From the NCBI RefSeq assembly GCF_002382885.1, contig NZ_NWVL01000011.1, positions 1 to 64,000 on the forward strand: a stretch of 64,000 nucleotides of DNA, given 5' to 3'. The position numbers and the translations under genes were made by a program. The DNA comes from Streptomyces sp. WZ.A104. GTDB taxonomy: Bacteria; Actinomycetota; Actinomycetes; Streptomycetales; Streptomycetaceae. Under the pieces are notes generated by a model. The model did not search any database, was not told the DNA's origin, and worked only from the letters and a program-made list of their open reading frames with translations. Within the stretch, counting starts at the first letter, position 1, and every line of letters starts with the position of its first letter. This document shows positions 24,747-34,087 of this stretch, piece by piece.

Positions 24747-25658
24747 GTGGCACGTCGAGGAGGACCGGCCGGGGGCAAGGGCGGAGCAGCGGGCAGGAAG
24801 AAGGGACAGCGCCGCGCCGAGCAGGAAGAGGTCTCCTGCCCGGTCGACGGCGGACTCGCCGAGCTCATACCCGACCGGGAGCGGCCGCGCGGCAGCACGC
24901 TCCTGATCGACGGCGCCCCGCAGTCCCACGTGGACCTCGACGACCCCACGTACCTGTCGTTCGCCTACCAGCGGCGGCTCGGCCACATCATCGACCTCGC
25001 CGCGCCCCCGCAGCAGCCGCTGCACGTCCTCCACCTGGGCGGCGGCGCGTTCACCCTCGCCCGGTACGCCGCCGCGACCCGCCCCCGCTCCACCCAGCAG
25101 ATCGTCGAGGTCGACGCACCCCTCGTGCGGTTCGTCCGCGACCATCTCCCGCTGGACGCCCAGGCCCGCGTCCGGGTCCGGGCGACGGACGCCCGCGAAG
25201 GGCTCGGCAGGTTCCCGGACGGCTGGGCCGACCTCGTCATCGCCGATGTGTTCGGCGGGGCCCGCACGCCCGCCCACCTCACCTCCGCCGAGTTCCTCAC
25301 CGAGGTGCGGCGGGTCGTGAAGCCCGGCGGGAGTTACGCCGCCAACCTCGCCGACGGGCCCCCGCTCGCCCATCTGCGCGGTCAGGTCGCGACCGCCGCG
25401 GCCGTCTTCCCCGAACTGGCGCTCGCCGCCGACCCGGTGGTGTGGCGGGGCCGCCGCTTCGGCAACGCGGTCCTGTACGCCTCGGCTCTGCCGCTCCCGG
25501 TCGCCGAGTTCACCCGCCGGGTGGCGAGCGACCCGCACCCCGGCCGCGTCGAACACGGCCGCGCGCTCACCGACTTCACCGGAGGTGCGGCCGTCGTCAC
25601 CGACGCGGCCGCCAAACCGTCACCGGCACCCCCGCCCTCGGCCTTCGAGAACCCCTGA
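24747..25658 (+). CDS. Spermidine synthase-like methyltransferase-fold protein
   Basis: 303 aa. It has a Rossmann-type fold with VLHLGGGAFTLARY (glycine-rich loop, about residue 97), the acidic ribose-binding VEVDAPLV and the IADVFGGAR motif, as in spermidine synthases. A lysine/arginine-rich N-terminal 30 residues precede the domain. Streptomyces homologues are annotated spermidine synthase or fused MFS/spermidine synthase, but polyamine synthesis is not established. GTG 24747 has GAGGA upstream. It follows the small gene by 76 bp on the same strand, and converges with a secreted-protein gene. Confidence 0.82.
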   Translation: MARRGGPAGGKGGAAGRKKGQRRAEQEEVSCPVDGGLAELIPDRERPRGSTLLIDGAPQSHVDLDDPTYLSFAYQRRLGHIIDLAAPPQQPLHVLHLGGGAFTLARYAAATRPRSTQQIVEVDAPLVRFVRDHLPLDAQARVRVRATDAREGLGRFPDGWADLVIADVFGGARTPAHLTSAEFLTEVRRVVKPGGSYAANLADGPPLAHLRGQVATAAAVFPELALAADPVVWRGRRFGNAVLYASALPLPVAEFTRRVASDPHPGRVEHGRALTDFTGGAAVVTDAAAKPSPAPPPSAFENP

Positions 25659-25673
25659 GCGCCGCGAACTCCG

Positions 25674-26228
25674 CTACGGGTCGACGATCTGCACCAGCGG
25701 CGGATGCCCGTTCCAGGTGCAGAACACCGAATACGTCGCGCCGTTCGCGCCCTCGAAGTTGACCCTGATCCACGCCTCGTTCGTCCACACCCGCATCGAC
25801 CAGCCCGGCTCCGGCGTCGCCGAGACCAGCTTCGCCGAGCTGCGGCCGAGCTCGAAGACCACCCGGCCGCCGTCGGTGCGATAGCTCTTCACCGCGCCCG
25901 AACCCGGGTGCCCGGCAGGCTTCGCCGGGGTGCCCGACGGCGTACGGGAGGGGGCCGGGGCCGACGGCGAAGGGCTCCCGCTGCTGGTGCGCGGCGAGGG
26001 GGAGGGCGACGGCGAGGCGCGGTGCGTCGAGGAGACGAGCGGTTCGCCGGTGCTCTGCCCGATGCGCTGCGGAGGCCCCGAACCCACCGAGATCGGCACG
26101 GCCCGGGGCGGGTCGTAGGCCGTCCCCGTCATGACCGTGTGCACACCCCACCACGACAGCGTGACCGCCGCGCCGGTGGCGAGCGACCACGCGATCGTAT
26201 GGACGAGTCCTCGTTGCATCCGGCGCAT
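25674..26228 (-). CDS. Membrane-anchored secreted protein with Ser/Pro linker
   Basis: 184 aa. An N-terminal hydrophobic helix (about residues 10-28) is followed by a Ser/Pro/Thr-rich linker (SPSPSPSPRTSSGSPSPS) and a C-terminal beta-rich domain (VVFELGRSSAKLV...WIRVNFEGANGATYSVFCTWNGHPPLVQI). It is likely anchored with its C-terminal part outside the membrane. No known domain is recognised. Start at 26228 or 26219 (a second ATG). It diverges from the response-regulator gene across 126 bp, so it may report on, or respond to, that two-component system. Confidence 0.7.
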   Translation of the reverse strand: MRRMQRGLVHTIAWSLATGAAVTLSWWGVHTVMTGTAYDPPRAVPISVGSGPPQRIGQSTGEPLVSSTHRASPSPSPSPRTSSGSPSPSAPAPSRTPSGTPAKPAGHPGSGAVKSYRTDGGRVVFELGRSSAKLVSATPEPGWSMRVWTNEAWIRVNFEGANGATYSVFCTWNGHPPLVQIVDP

Positions 26229-26354
26229 TCTGCACCACCCGGACCCGGGCTGTCCCCCGCCCCCGATCCCTCTCCCTCCGGGCCTCCCGGGCCTTTGGGG
26301 AGGTTTCCGGCGGCCACGGGGCCGGGCCCGTCCGCATGGCGTACGGTGCCGCCC

Positions 26355-27086
26355 ATGGCAAGTGTGCTCGTGGTCGAGGACGACCAGTTCGTACGTTCCG
26401 CCCTCATCCGGCACCTCAGTGAGGCCTCCCACACGGTACGGAGCGTGGGCACCGCGCTCGAAGCGCTGCGCGAGGTCGCGCACTTCCGCTTCGACGTGGT
26501 CATCCTCGACCTCGGACTGCCCGATCTGGACGGCCGCGAGGCGCTGAAGATGCTGCGTTCCATCACGGACGTGCCCGTCATCATCGCCACCGCGCGGGAC
26601 GACGAGAACGAGATCGTCCGGCTGCTCAACGACGGCGCGGACGACTACCTGACCAAGCCGTTCTCCGTGGAACACCTCTCCGCCCGGATGGCCGCCGTGC
26701 TGCGCCGCTCGCGGACCACGGGCGGGGAGGCGCCGCCGCCCAGGATCATCCGGGTCGGCGGGCTCTCCATCGACCCGCTGCGCCGCAGCGCCGAGCTGGA
26801 CGGGGCCGAACTCGACCTGACCCGGCGAGAGTTCGACCTGCTGACCTTCCTGGCCGGGCGGCCCGGCGTGGTCGTCGCCCGCAAGGAGCTGCTGGCCGAG
26901 GTCTGGCAGCAGTCCTACGGCGACGACCAGACCATCGACGTCCACCTGTCCTGGCTGCGCCGCAAGCTCGGGGAGACCGCAGCCCGCCCGCGCTATCTGC
27001 ACACCCTGCGCGGCGTCGGCGTGAAACTCCAGCCGCCGGCCGACGCGACGCACGCCGGTGCGTCGGCCGCGGAGCCGCCCGCATGA
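26355..27086 (+). CDS. OmpR-family response regulator
   Basis: 243 aa. The receiver domain (residues 1-120) carries the acidic pair EDD near 8-10, phospho-acceptor Asp in VVILDLGLPDLDG near 53 and Lys in YLTKPF near 103. A winged-helix DNA-binding domain (about 135-230) has LDLTRREFDLLTFLAG and DQTIDVHLSWLRRKLG. ATG 26355 is the conserved start. The stop codon overlaps the kinase start by four bases, so the pair is translationally coupled. The target genes are unknown; a chitinase gene follows the kinase. Confidence 0.93.
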   Translation: MASVLVVEDDQFVRSALIRHLSEASHTVRSVGTALEALREVAHFRFDVVILDLGLPDLDGREALKMLRSITDVPVIIATARDDENEIVRLLNDGADDYLTKPFSVEHLSARMAAVLRRSRTTGGEAPPPRIIRVGGLSIDPLRRSAELDGAELDLTRREFDLLTFLAGRPGVVVARKELLAEVWQQSYGDDQTIDVHLSWLRRKLGETAARPRYLHTLRGVGVKLQPPADATHAGASAAEPPA

Positions 27087-28546
27087 GATGGGCCCTGGTC
27101 AAGGTCTGCCTGGCGGTCACCGCCATGGTCGTGATCGCCTTCGCCGTACCGCTGGGACTCGTCATCCGGGAGATGGCCAGTGACCGGGCGTTCTCCGACG
27201 CCGAACGCCAGGCGGCCACGATCGCTCCGACGCTCACCATCACCACCGACCACGAGGAGCTGACCCGGGCCGTCCTGTCCACCGAACCCGGCGGCCGGGG
27301 TCACCTCGCCGTCCATATCCCCGGCGACGCGGCGGACGGGGACCGGGCCGAGGGCGGGGCCGGGGCCGGGCCCCTGGACATCGGCACCCGGCGCGCCGCC
27401 CCCAAGGACATCGAGACCGTACGGGCGGACGGGCGGGCCTCCATCGCCGAGGTCGCCGACGGCTTCGCGCTCCTCCAGCCGACAGCCCTGAGCACCGGCG
27501 ACATCGCCGTGGTCGAGGTGTTCGTCCCCGAGGGCGAGGTCTCCAACGGCGTCGCCACCGCCTGGCTCATACTGGCGGGCGTCGGCGTCGCGCTGATCGT
27601 CGGCTCGGTCGCGGTCGCCGACCGGCTCGGCGTACGGATGGTGCGGCCCGCCCAGCGCCTCGCGGGCGCCGCCCACGACCTGGGGGAGGGGCGCCTCGGC
27701 ACCCGGGTCCCCGAGGACGGCCCCGCCGAACTTCGCTCCGCCGCCGTCGCGTTCAACTCCATGGCCGACCAGGTCGTCCAGCTCCTGGCCAACGAGCGCG
27801 AGCTCGCCGCCGACCTCTCGCACCGGCTGCGTACCCCGCTCACCGTCCTCCGGCTGAACGCCGCGTCCCTCGGCGAGGGTCCGGCGGCCGAACAGACCCG
27901 GGAGGCGGTCCAGCAGCTGGAGCACGAGGTCGACACGATCATCCGCACCGCCCGCGAGCAACGCCCGCAGACCCAGGGCGTGCAGACCGGCGCGGGCGCG
28001 GGCTGCGACGCATCCGAAGTGATCCGCGAACGCATGGGCTTCTGGTCGGCACTGGCGGAGGACGAGGGCCGCGAGGTGCGCCTCGCGGGAGTGGACCGTA
28101 CGGTACGCATCCCCGTCGCCCGCCCCGAACTGGCCGCCGCCCTCGACGCGTTGCTCGGCAACGTCTTCCGGCACACTCCCGAGGGCACCGCCTTCGCGGT
28201 CGACGTCCACCACAGCGGCGACGCGGTCATCGTGCTCGTCTCCGACGCGGGCCCCGGCATCGCCGACCCGGAGGCGGCCCTCGCCCGGGGCGCCAGCGGG
28301 CGCGACACGGAGGGCGGGGAGGTCGGCTCCACCGGGCTCGGCCTGGACATCGTGCGCCGGGTCGCCGAGTCCACCGGCGGCGACCTGCGCATCGGCCGTT
28401 CCGTGCTCGGCGGCACGGAGGTCCGGATCTGGATCGCTCTGCACGGCAGCCGCCCCGAACGCGGCCGCCGCGGCCACGGCCGCCGGGTCGGCCACCAGCG
28501 TCGGCGCGAGCTCCGGACCACGACGGGCGCGGCTCCCCGGCCCTGA
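27083..28546 (+). CDS. Membrane sensor histidine kinase
   Basis: 487 aa. The N-terminal transmembrane helix is at about 7-29, an extracytoplasmic sensor at about 30-150, the second helix at about 160-182, HAMP at about 185-240, the phosphoacceptor His in DLSHRLRTPLTVL near residue 247, the N-box GNVFRHTPEG near 360, the G1-box SDAGPGI near 388 and G2-box GLGLDIV near 415. It is partner to the OmpR-type regulator just upstream. The basic C-terminal tail (about the last 35 residues) is disordered. The signal is unknown. Confidence 0.93.
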   Translation: MRWALVKVCLAVTAMVVIAFAVPLGLVIREMASDRAFSDAERQAATIAPTLTITTDHEELTRAVLSTEPGGRGHLAVHIPGDAADGDRAEGGAGAGPLDIGTRRAAPKDIETVRADGRASIAEVADGFALLQPTALSTGDIAVVEVFVPEGEVSNGVATAWLILAGVGVALIVGSVAVADRLGVRMVRPAQRLAGAAHDLGEGRLGTRVPEDGPAELRSAAVAFNSMADQVVQLLANERELAADLSHRLRTPLTVLRLNAASLGEGPAAEQTREAVQQLEHEVDTIIRTAREQRPQTQGVQTGAGAGCDASEVIRERMGFWSALAEDEGREVRLAGVDRTVRIPVARPELAAALDALLGNVFRHTPEGTAFAVDVHHSGDAVIVLVSDAGPGIADPEAALARGASGRDTEGGEVGSTGLGLDIVRRVAESTGGDLRIGRSVLGGTEVRIWIALHGSRPERGRRGHGRRVGHQRRRELRTTTGAAPRP

Positions 28547-28647
28547 GTCCCCCGGCCACACCCCTGCGTCGCCCGCTCTCCTCCCGTGTGTCGACTCGGT
28601 CCCTCCCGTGCGCCGACCCGGGCGCTGTATTAACCCGGACCCATCCG

Positions 28648-28671
28648 TTCCTTAAGCGCGCCCTAAGAAAG
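28648..28671. promoter_or_regulatory. Imperfect inverted repeat upstream of chitinase
   Basis: TTCCTTAAGC then CGCCCTAAGAAAG form an imperfect inverted repeat about 130-150 bp upstream of the chitinase ATG, in a short AT-richer stretch. No dre site is visible in the 250-bp region. The repeat could be an operator for a neighbouring regulator, but this is inference. Confidence 0.35.
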
Positions 28672-28798
28672 CCAACTCCCTTCCGTAAAGCCACCTTTGC
28701 CCGTTTCGCAGCCGCTAGCGTGCTCCGCGTCCCCACATCCCCGCATCTCCGCAACCCCGCTCAGCGATCCGCAGCACACCAGAGGCAGGCAGCACGTG

Positions 28799-30298
28799 AT
28801 GGGTTCCCGTACACACCGCCGCACGGCGAGCACCCGTACCAAGGTGATCGGCGCGGTCGTCGCCGCGGCGATCGCCGGTGGCACGGTGTTCGCGCTCACC
28901 GGTACGGCCCAGGCCGCCGCGGTCGGTGCCGCGTACACCCGGACCAGCGACTGGACCGGCGGCTACACCGGGCAGTACGTGGTCACCAACGAGACCGACA
29001 GGACCCTCACCGACTGGACCCTGGAGTTCGACCTCCCGGCCGGCACGACGATCAGTTCCCTCTGGAACGGCGAGCACACGGTCAAGGGCGACCACGTGAC
29101 CGTGAAGCCCGCGAGCTGGGACAAGGGGCTCGCCCCGGGCAAGACCGTCACCGTCGGCTTCGTCGCCTCCGCCACCGGCACCGGCACGGCGGGCGACCCG
29201 GCCTCCTGCCTCATCAACGGCGCCACCTGCTCCGCGGGCGGCGGCCCGGCCCCCACGCCCAGCGGCCGCCCGACCAGCACCCCGACCACCGCCCCCACGC
29301 CGACGGCCAACCCCACCGCGTCCCCCACCGCGACGGCCCCGGCCACTCCGCCCCCCACGCCGACCCCCACCGCCACCGGCACCCCCGGTGGCGGTGGGGA
29401 GGCCGGCCCCGCCGGGTTCGCCCCGTACATCGACACCTCGCTGTACCCGGCCTACGACCTCCTCGACACCGCCACGAAGACCGGTGTGCAGGAGTTTCAC
29501 CTCGCCTTCATCACCTCCGGCGGCGGCTGCGCCCCGCGGTGGGGCGGTGTCACCGGCCTCGGCGACGACCAAGTGGCCAAGCAGATAGGCGCGTTGAGGG
29601 GCAAGGGCGGCGACGTCCGGGTCTCCTTCGGCGGTGCGGCCGGTGCCGAACTGGCCCTGAACTGCTCCTCCTCCGCCGATCTCGCCGCCGCGTACGGCAA
29701 GGTCGTCGACGCCTACGACCTGACCAAGGTCGACTTCGACATCGAGGGCGCCGCCCTGCCCGACGCGGCCGCCAACACCCGCCGCGCCCGGGCGATCGCC
29801 CAGCTCCAGAAGAAGTACCCCGACCTGGACGTCGCCTTCACGCTGCCCGTGATGCCCGAGGGTCTGACCCGGCCGGGCATCGACCTGCTCGCCGACGCGA
29901 AGAAGAACGGTGTCCGCGTCGACGCGGTCAACATCATGGCCATGGACTACGGGCCCGCCTACAGCGACGACATGGGCGAGTACGCGATCCAGGCGGCGAC
30001 CGCCACCCAGGCCCAGATCAGGGGAGTTCTCGGGCTCTCGGACGCCGCCGCGTGGAAGGCCGTCGCCGTCACCCCGATGATCGGCGTGAACGACGTCGTC
30101 ACCGAGGTCTTCACCGTCGAGGACGCGACGCAACTGGTGAAGTTCGCCGAGCAGAAGGGCATCGGCCGCCTCGCGATGTGGTCCGGCACCCGCGACAAGG
30201 CCTGCCCGGGCGGCCCCAAGCCGGCCGCCGACGCCACGTGCAGCTCGATCGACCAGGAGCCACTGGCCTTCACGAAGGCGTTCGCCGCGTACAAGTAG
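28799..30298 (+). CDS. Secreted chitinase, CBM2-GH18
   Basis: 499 aa. The signal peptide spans residues 1 to about 41 (VVAAAIAGGTVFALTGTAQA-AAV). A family-2 carbohydrate-binding domain (about 42-145, with SDWTGGYTGQYVVTNET) is joined by a long Pro/Thr linker (about 150-205) to a GH18 catalytic domain. The catalytic DxDxE motif reads VDFDIEG at about D312-E316, and MAMDYG near residue 382 carries the substrate-binding Met/Tyr. It hydrolyses extracellular chitin. ATG 28799 follows AGAGGCAGG. A two-component system lies immediately upstream and a perfect hairpin terminator downstream. Confidence 0.95.
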   Translation: MGSRTHRRTASTRTKVIGAVVAAAIAGGTVFALTGTAQAAAVGAAYTRTSDWTGGYTGQYVVTNETDRTLTDWTLEFDLPAGTTISSLWNGEHTVKGDHVTVKPASWDKGLAPGKTVTVGFVASATGTGTAGDPASCLINGATCSAGGGPAPTPSGRPTSTPTTAPTPTANPTASPTATAPATPPPTPTPTATGTPGGGGEAGPAGFAPYIDTSLYPAYDLLDTATKTGVQEFHLAFITSGGGCAPRWGGVTGLGDDQVAKQIGALRGKGGDVRVSFGGAAGAELALNCSSSADLAAAYGKVVDAYDLTKVDFDIEGAALPDAAANTRRARAIAQLQKKYPDLDVAFTLPVMPEGLTRPGIDLLADAKKNGVRVDAVNIMAMDYGPAYSDDMGEYAIQAATATQAQIRGVLGLSDAAAWKAVAVTPMIGVNDVVTEVFTVEDATQLVKFAEQKGIGRLAMWSGTRDKACPGGPKPAADATCSSIDQEPLAFTKAFAAYK

Positions 30299-30395
30299 CC
30301 CCGCACCCAACCTCGTACGCCCCCTGCGCCCACCCCCGTACCACCCCGCGCACACCCCCGCCCTACCTCCCCGACCACCCACGCCCCCCACCCGC

Positions 30396-30436
30396 GCACC
30401 CCGGCCGGACTCCACCCCCCCATCCGGCCGGGGTGC
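30396..30436. terminator. Strong hairpin terminator after chitinase
   Basis: GCACCCCGGCCGGA at 30396-30409 pairs perfectly with TCCGGCCGGGGTGC at 30423-30436 around a 13-nt loop. It isolates the chitinase from the cellobiose operon and is the main structure in this 352-bp gap, which otherwise holds only the CebR box and promoter. Confidence 0.9.
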
Positions 30437-30528
30437 GCTTCGGCGTGCGCGACATCCCCCGGCAACGGAATCGTCTTCAACTCTTGACACCCACCCCTTC
30501 GAGGCAGGAACCTTCCGGCATCGATGTA

Positions 30529-30542
30529 TGGGAGCGCTCCCA
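30529..30542. promoter_or_regulatory. CebR box upstream of cebE
   Basis: TGGGAGCGCTCCCA is a perfect 14-bp palindrome identical to the known CebR operator. A TTGACA hexamer lies upstream at 30484-30489. The site is about 110 bp before the binding-protein start and would block transcription of the cellobiose operon until cellobiose releases CebR. Confidence 0.93.
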
Positions 30543-30650
30543 CAGATAGCGGGAGAGGATCTCGCACGCTTCCTCCCCGCAGGACTTCCCGTAGGACTCC
30601 CAGCCCCAGCAGGACTTCCCGCAGAACTCCCCGTAACAAGGAGCAGTGGA

Positions 30651-31973
30651 ATGCGCATCACCCGCAGCGTCGCCGGCCGACGCCGTAGAACCGCGATCGT
30701 GGCCACCGCTGGCCTGACGGTCACCGCCCTCCTGCTCGCCGGATGCGGCGGCTCGTCCGACTCCGGCAAGGGGCCCGACGCGGACGGGAACATCACCCTG
30801 ACCGTCGCCGACTTCGGCCAGTTCGGGTACAAGGAGGCCGGACTCTTCGAGAAGTACCACGAGTTGAACCCGAAGATCACGGTCAAGGAGGACACCACCG
30901 CCGAGGAGAAGAACTACTACCCCAAGCTCCTCCAGCAGCTGAACTCCGGCAGCGGCCTCGCCGACGTCCACGGCATCGAGGTCGGCCGGATCAAGGAGAT
31001 CGTCGACACCAAGGCGGACTCCTTCGCCGACCTGTCCAAGGTGATCGACACCGGCCAGTGGGTGTCGTGGAAGGCGAAGCAGGCCACCGCCCCCGGCGGC
31101 GCGGTGATCGGCGCGGGCACCGACATCGGTCCGATGTCCCTCTGCTACAACCGGGATCTGTTCGAGAAGGCCGGGCTGCCCACCGACCGCACCGAGGTCG
31201 CGAAGCTCACCGAGGGCGGCTGGGAGGACTTCCTCGCGCTCGGCGAGCGGTACAAGAAGAAGGCACCCGAGGGCACGTACTTCATGGACTCCGCGAGTGC
31301 CATGTTCAACGCCGTGGTCAGCTCCAGCCCCGAGCAGTACTACGACGCGAGCGGCGAGCCCGTGTACAAGGAGAGCGCCGGCGTCAGGAAGGGCTGGAAC
31401 CTCGCCGCCGAGGCCGCGTCCAAGAAGCTGACGCAGGGCCTGGCCCAGTTCGAGGACCAGTGGCAGGCGGCCCTGCGCAAGGGCACCGTCGCCACGGTCG
31501 TCTGCCCCGCCTGGATGGCCGGGCAGATCTCCACGTACGCCGGTGACGCCAACAAGGGCACGTGGGACATCACCAGCGCCCCCGGTGCCACCTCGGCCAA
31601 CTGGGGCGGCTCGTTCCTCGCCGTCCCGAAGTCCGGGAAGAACGTGGAGGAGGCGGCCAAGCTCGTCAAGTGGCTGACCGCCCCCGAGCAGCAGGCCGCC
31701 GTCTTCAAGGCGATCGGGGTCTTCCCCTCCAACCAGGGCGCCTACGAGCTGCCCGACGTGAAGAACGCGACCCTGCCGTACTTCAACGACGCGCCGATCG
31801 GCCAGATCTACGCCGACGGTGCGAAGTCCATCCCCGAGGCGGTCCTCGGCCCGAAGGACGGCGTGATCAAGGACTCCATCTCCACGCAGATCAACAACAT
31901 GGAGCAGCGCGGCACCAGCCCGGACAAGGCCTGGGACGCGGCCGTGCGGACGGTCGACAAGGCCATCGGCTGA
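30651..31973 (+). CDS. cebE: Cellobiose/cellotriose-binding lipoprotein
   Basis: 440 aa family-1 sugar-binding protein. The signal peptide ends in a lipobox LLLAGC with Cys32, followed by the mature domain with NITLTVADFGQFGY. It captures cellobiose and cellotriose at the membrane and hands them to CebF and CebG. In Streptomyces, cellotriose is the best CebE ligand and an inducer for the whole cellulolytic regulon. ATG 30651 has AAGGAG nine bases upstream. First gene of cebE-cebF-cebG-bglC, preceded by a perfect CebR box. No ATPase is encoded nearby; the shared MsiK ATPase is expected elsewhere in the genome. Confidence 0.93.
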   Translation: MRITRSVAGRRRRTAIVATAGLTVTALLLAGCGGSSDSGKGPDADGNITLTVADFGQFGYKEAGLFEKYHELNPKITVKEDTTAEEKNYYPKLLQQLNSGSGLADVHGIEVGRIKEIVDTKADSFADLSKVIDTGQWVSWKAKQATAPGGAVIGAGTDIGPMSLCYNRDLFEKAGLPTDRTEVAKLTEGGWEDFLALGERYKKKAPEGTYFMDSASAMFNAVVSSSPEQYYDASGEPVYKESAGVRKGWNLAAEAASKKLTQGLAQFEDQWQAALRKGTVATVVCPAWMAGQISTYAGDANKGTWDITSAPGATSANWGGSFLAVPKSGKNVEEAAKLVKWLTAPEQQAAVFKAIGVFPSNQGAYELPDVKNATLPYFNDAPIGQIYADGAKSIPEAVLGPKDGVIKDSISTQINNMEQRGTSPDKAWDAAVRTVDKAIG

Positions 31974-32055
31974 CCCGAACCGCCCGGGCCGGGGCACGCG
32001 CCCCGGCCCGCCCGCCCCGGCATCCCGCCGTCACTCCAGGGAAGGACCCCCGCCC

Positions 32056-33069
32056 GTGGCAACCCCGACCCCCGCCCGGGACGCGTACGTGCCGCCGCCC
32101 CGCGCCCCGCAGCAGGAACCGCCCGAACCTCACCCCGAGCGGCGGCAGTTGTGGCGCAGCCGACTGTGGCGGTTCGACGACAAGGCCTCCCCGTACGCGT
32201 ACATCGCGCCGTTCTTCCTCGTCTTCGGGGCCTTCGGGCTCTACCCGCTCCTGTACACCGGCTGGATCGCCCTGCACCGGGTGGAGATGACCGGCCTCGA
32301 CACCATGGAGTGGGTCGGCTGGGAGAACTTCGACACGATCCTGCACGACCCCGAGTTCTGGACCACGGTCAGCAACACCTTCCTGATCGGCGTCATCTCC
32401 ACCGTCCCGCAGCTCCTGGTCGCGCTCGGCCTCGCGCACCTGCTCAACTACCGCCTCCGCGCCAGTACGTTCTGGCGCACGGTCATCCTCACCCCGTACG
32501 CGACGTCCGTCGCCTCGGCGGCCCTCGTCTTCGCCCTGGTCTTCCGGGCCGACGGCGGTCTGCTGAACTGGGCGTTCGGCCTCGTCGGCTTCGACCCGGT
32601 CAACTGGGCCAACGGGCACTGGACTTCGAAGATCGCCATCGCGGTCATCGTGATCTGGCGCTGGACCGGCTACAACGCGCTGATCTACCTCGCCGCGATG
32701 CAAGCAGTCCCCAACGACCTTTACGAGGCGGCCTCGTTGGACGGCGCGTCGCGCTGGCAGCAGTTCCGCAAGGTCACCATTCCCTCGCTGCGGCCGACGA
32801 TCCTGTTCACCATCGTCATCTCGACCATCGGGTCCATGCAGCTGTTCGGTGAGCCACTGCTGCTGGAGGGCGGCGCGCTGGGCGCCACCGGCGGCAACGA
32901 GAACCAGTACGAGACGCTCAGCATCTACCTCTACAACTACGGCTGGAACCTCGGGCATCTCGGCCCGGCGGCCGCCGTGGCCTGGGCGATGCTCGCGCTC
33001 CTGCTCCTCGTCGCCGCGGTCAACTGGCTCATCGGCCGCTACGTCCGCACGTCCGATTCCGCGGCCTGA
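32056..33069 (+). CDS. cebF: Cellobiose ABC permease
   Basis: 337 aa MalF-type permease with a Pro-rich N-terminal tail of 45 residues and about six transmembrane helices. The EAA loop YEAASLDGASRWQQFRKVTIP near residue 220 docks the ATPase. It starts at GTG 32056 with GGGAAGGA upstream. It follows cebE by 82 bp and precedes cebG by 14 bp. Confidence 0.93.
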   Translation: MATPTPARDAYVPPPRAPQQEPPEPHPERRQLWRSRLWRFDDKASPYAYIAPFFLVFGAFGLYPLLYTGWIALHRVEMTGLDTMEWVGWENFDTILHDPEFWTTVSNTFLIGVISTVPQLLVALGLAHLLNYRLRASTFWRTVILTPYATSVASAALVFALVFRADGGLLNWAFGLVGFDPVNWANGHWTSKIAIAVIVIWRWTGYNALIYLAAMQAVPNDLYEAASLDGASRWQQFRKVTIPSLRPTILFTIVISTIGSMQLFGEPLLLEGGALGATGGNENQYETLSIYLYNYGWNLGHLGPAAAVAWAMLALLLLVAAVNWLIGRYVRTSDSAA

Positions 33070-33083
33070 CCGGGAGCGCTTCC

Positions 33084-34004
33084 ATGACCATGACCAGCCC
33101 CACACGCACCGCCCCCGGGCAGCTCGCGGCGGCCCCCAGGAGCGGCGGACCGCCCCGCCCGCGCCGCTTCCGGATGGGGGCGGGCCAGCAGCTGAAGGGC
33201 GGCCCCTTCGCCTACCTCGCGCTCGCCGTCGTCGGGTTCGGCTCGCTGCTGCCGCTCTACTGGACCCTGGTCGCGGCCTCCCGCACCCAGGACGAAGTCC
33301 TCGCCTCCACGCCGCCGTTCCTGCCCGGCGGCAAGCTGCTGGAGAACCTCCAGACGGCCTGGGAGCAGGCGAACCTCGGCAAGGCGATCGTCAACAGCTT
33401 CATCGTCTCCGCCTCCATCACGGCCGCCACGCTCTTCTTCTGCACACTCGCCGGGTACGCGTTCGCCAAGATGCGCTTCCGGGGCCGGGGCTGGCTGATG
33501 ACCGCGGTGATCGCCACCCTCACCATCCCGCCGCAGCTCAGCGTGGTCCCGCTCTTCATGATGATGTCGGGCCTCGGCTGGGGCGGTCAGCTCGAATCGG
33601 TGATCTTCCCGACGCTGGTGAGCGCGTTCGGCGTGTTCTTCATGCGGCAGTACCTGATCGAGGCACTGCCGTATGAGCTGATCGAGGCGGCCAAGATCGA
33701 CGGTGCGAACAACTTCCGCATCGTGCGCAGCGTGGTGCTGCCGGTGGCACGCCCCGCGATGATGGTGCTCGGGATGCTGACCTTCGTGCAGGCGTGGAAC
33801 GACTTCTTCTGGCCCTATCTCGCCCTCAACCAGCAGAACCCGACCCTTCAGGTGGCGCTCGGCCAGCTCAGCGCCTCCTACACCCCTGACCAGTCCATCG
33901 TCATGGCGGGCGCGCTGATCAGCACGCTGCCGCTGCTGGTGGTGTTCGTGGTGTTCGGCAAGAAGATCGTCGGCGGGATCATGTCAGGCGCGGTCAAGGG
34001 CTGA
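33084..34004 (+). CDS. cebG: Cellobiose ABC permease
   Basis: 306 aa MalG-type permease, about six transmembrane helices, with the EAA loop [22 protein letters not shown] near residue 200. It partners CebF. ATG 33084 has GGGAGCG upstream, in a sequence (CGGGAGCGCTTCCA) that resembles a CebR box with two mismatches. Confidence 0.93.
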   Translation: MTMTSPTRTAPGQLAAAPRSGGPPRPRRFRMGAGQQLKGGPFAYLALAVVGFGSLLPLYWTLVAASRTQDEVLASTPPFLPGGKLLENLQTAWEQANLGKAIVNSFIVSASITAATLFFCTLAGYAFAKMRFRGRGWLMTAVIATLTIPPQLSVVPLFMMMSGLGWGGQLESVIFPTLVSAFGVFFMRQYLIEALPYELIEAAKIDGANNFRIVRSVVLPVARPAMMVLGMLTFVQAWNDFFWPYLALNQQNPTLQVALGQLSASYTPDQSIVMAGALISTLPLLVVFVVFGKKIVGGIMSGAVKG

Positions 34005-34072
34005 AGCCCCCCGCCCTCCCTCTCACTCCACATCTCTCTCCACACCTCTCACTCCTCACCCCCCTACCCTTC

Positions 34073-34086
34073 CGGGAGCGCTCCCC
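34073..34086. promoter_or_regulatory. CebR-like box immediately upstream of bglC
   Basis: CGGGAGCGCTCCCC carries the perfect 12-bp palindrome core GGGAGCGCTCCC and ends two bases before the bglC start codon. It matches the CebR operator at 12 of 14 positions. It may bind CebR and also serves as the ribosome binding region (GGGAG). Confidence 0.75.
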
Positions 34087-34087
34087 C

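Noticed and set aside
28715..30898. Long minus-strand frame across the chitinase and cebE
   Set aside because: Antisense to a signal-peptide/GH18 protein and a lipoprotein; the translation is a low-complexity shadow.
33071..33084. CGGGAGCGCTTCCA upstream of cebG as a CebR operator
   Set aside because: Two mismatches, and its GGGAGCG is the ribosome binding site of cebG, so a chance resemblance is as likely.
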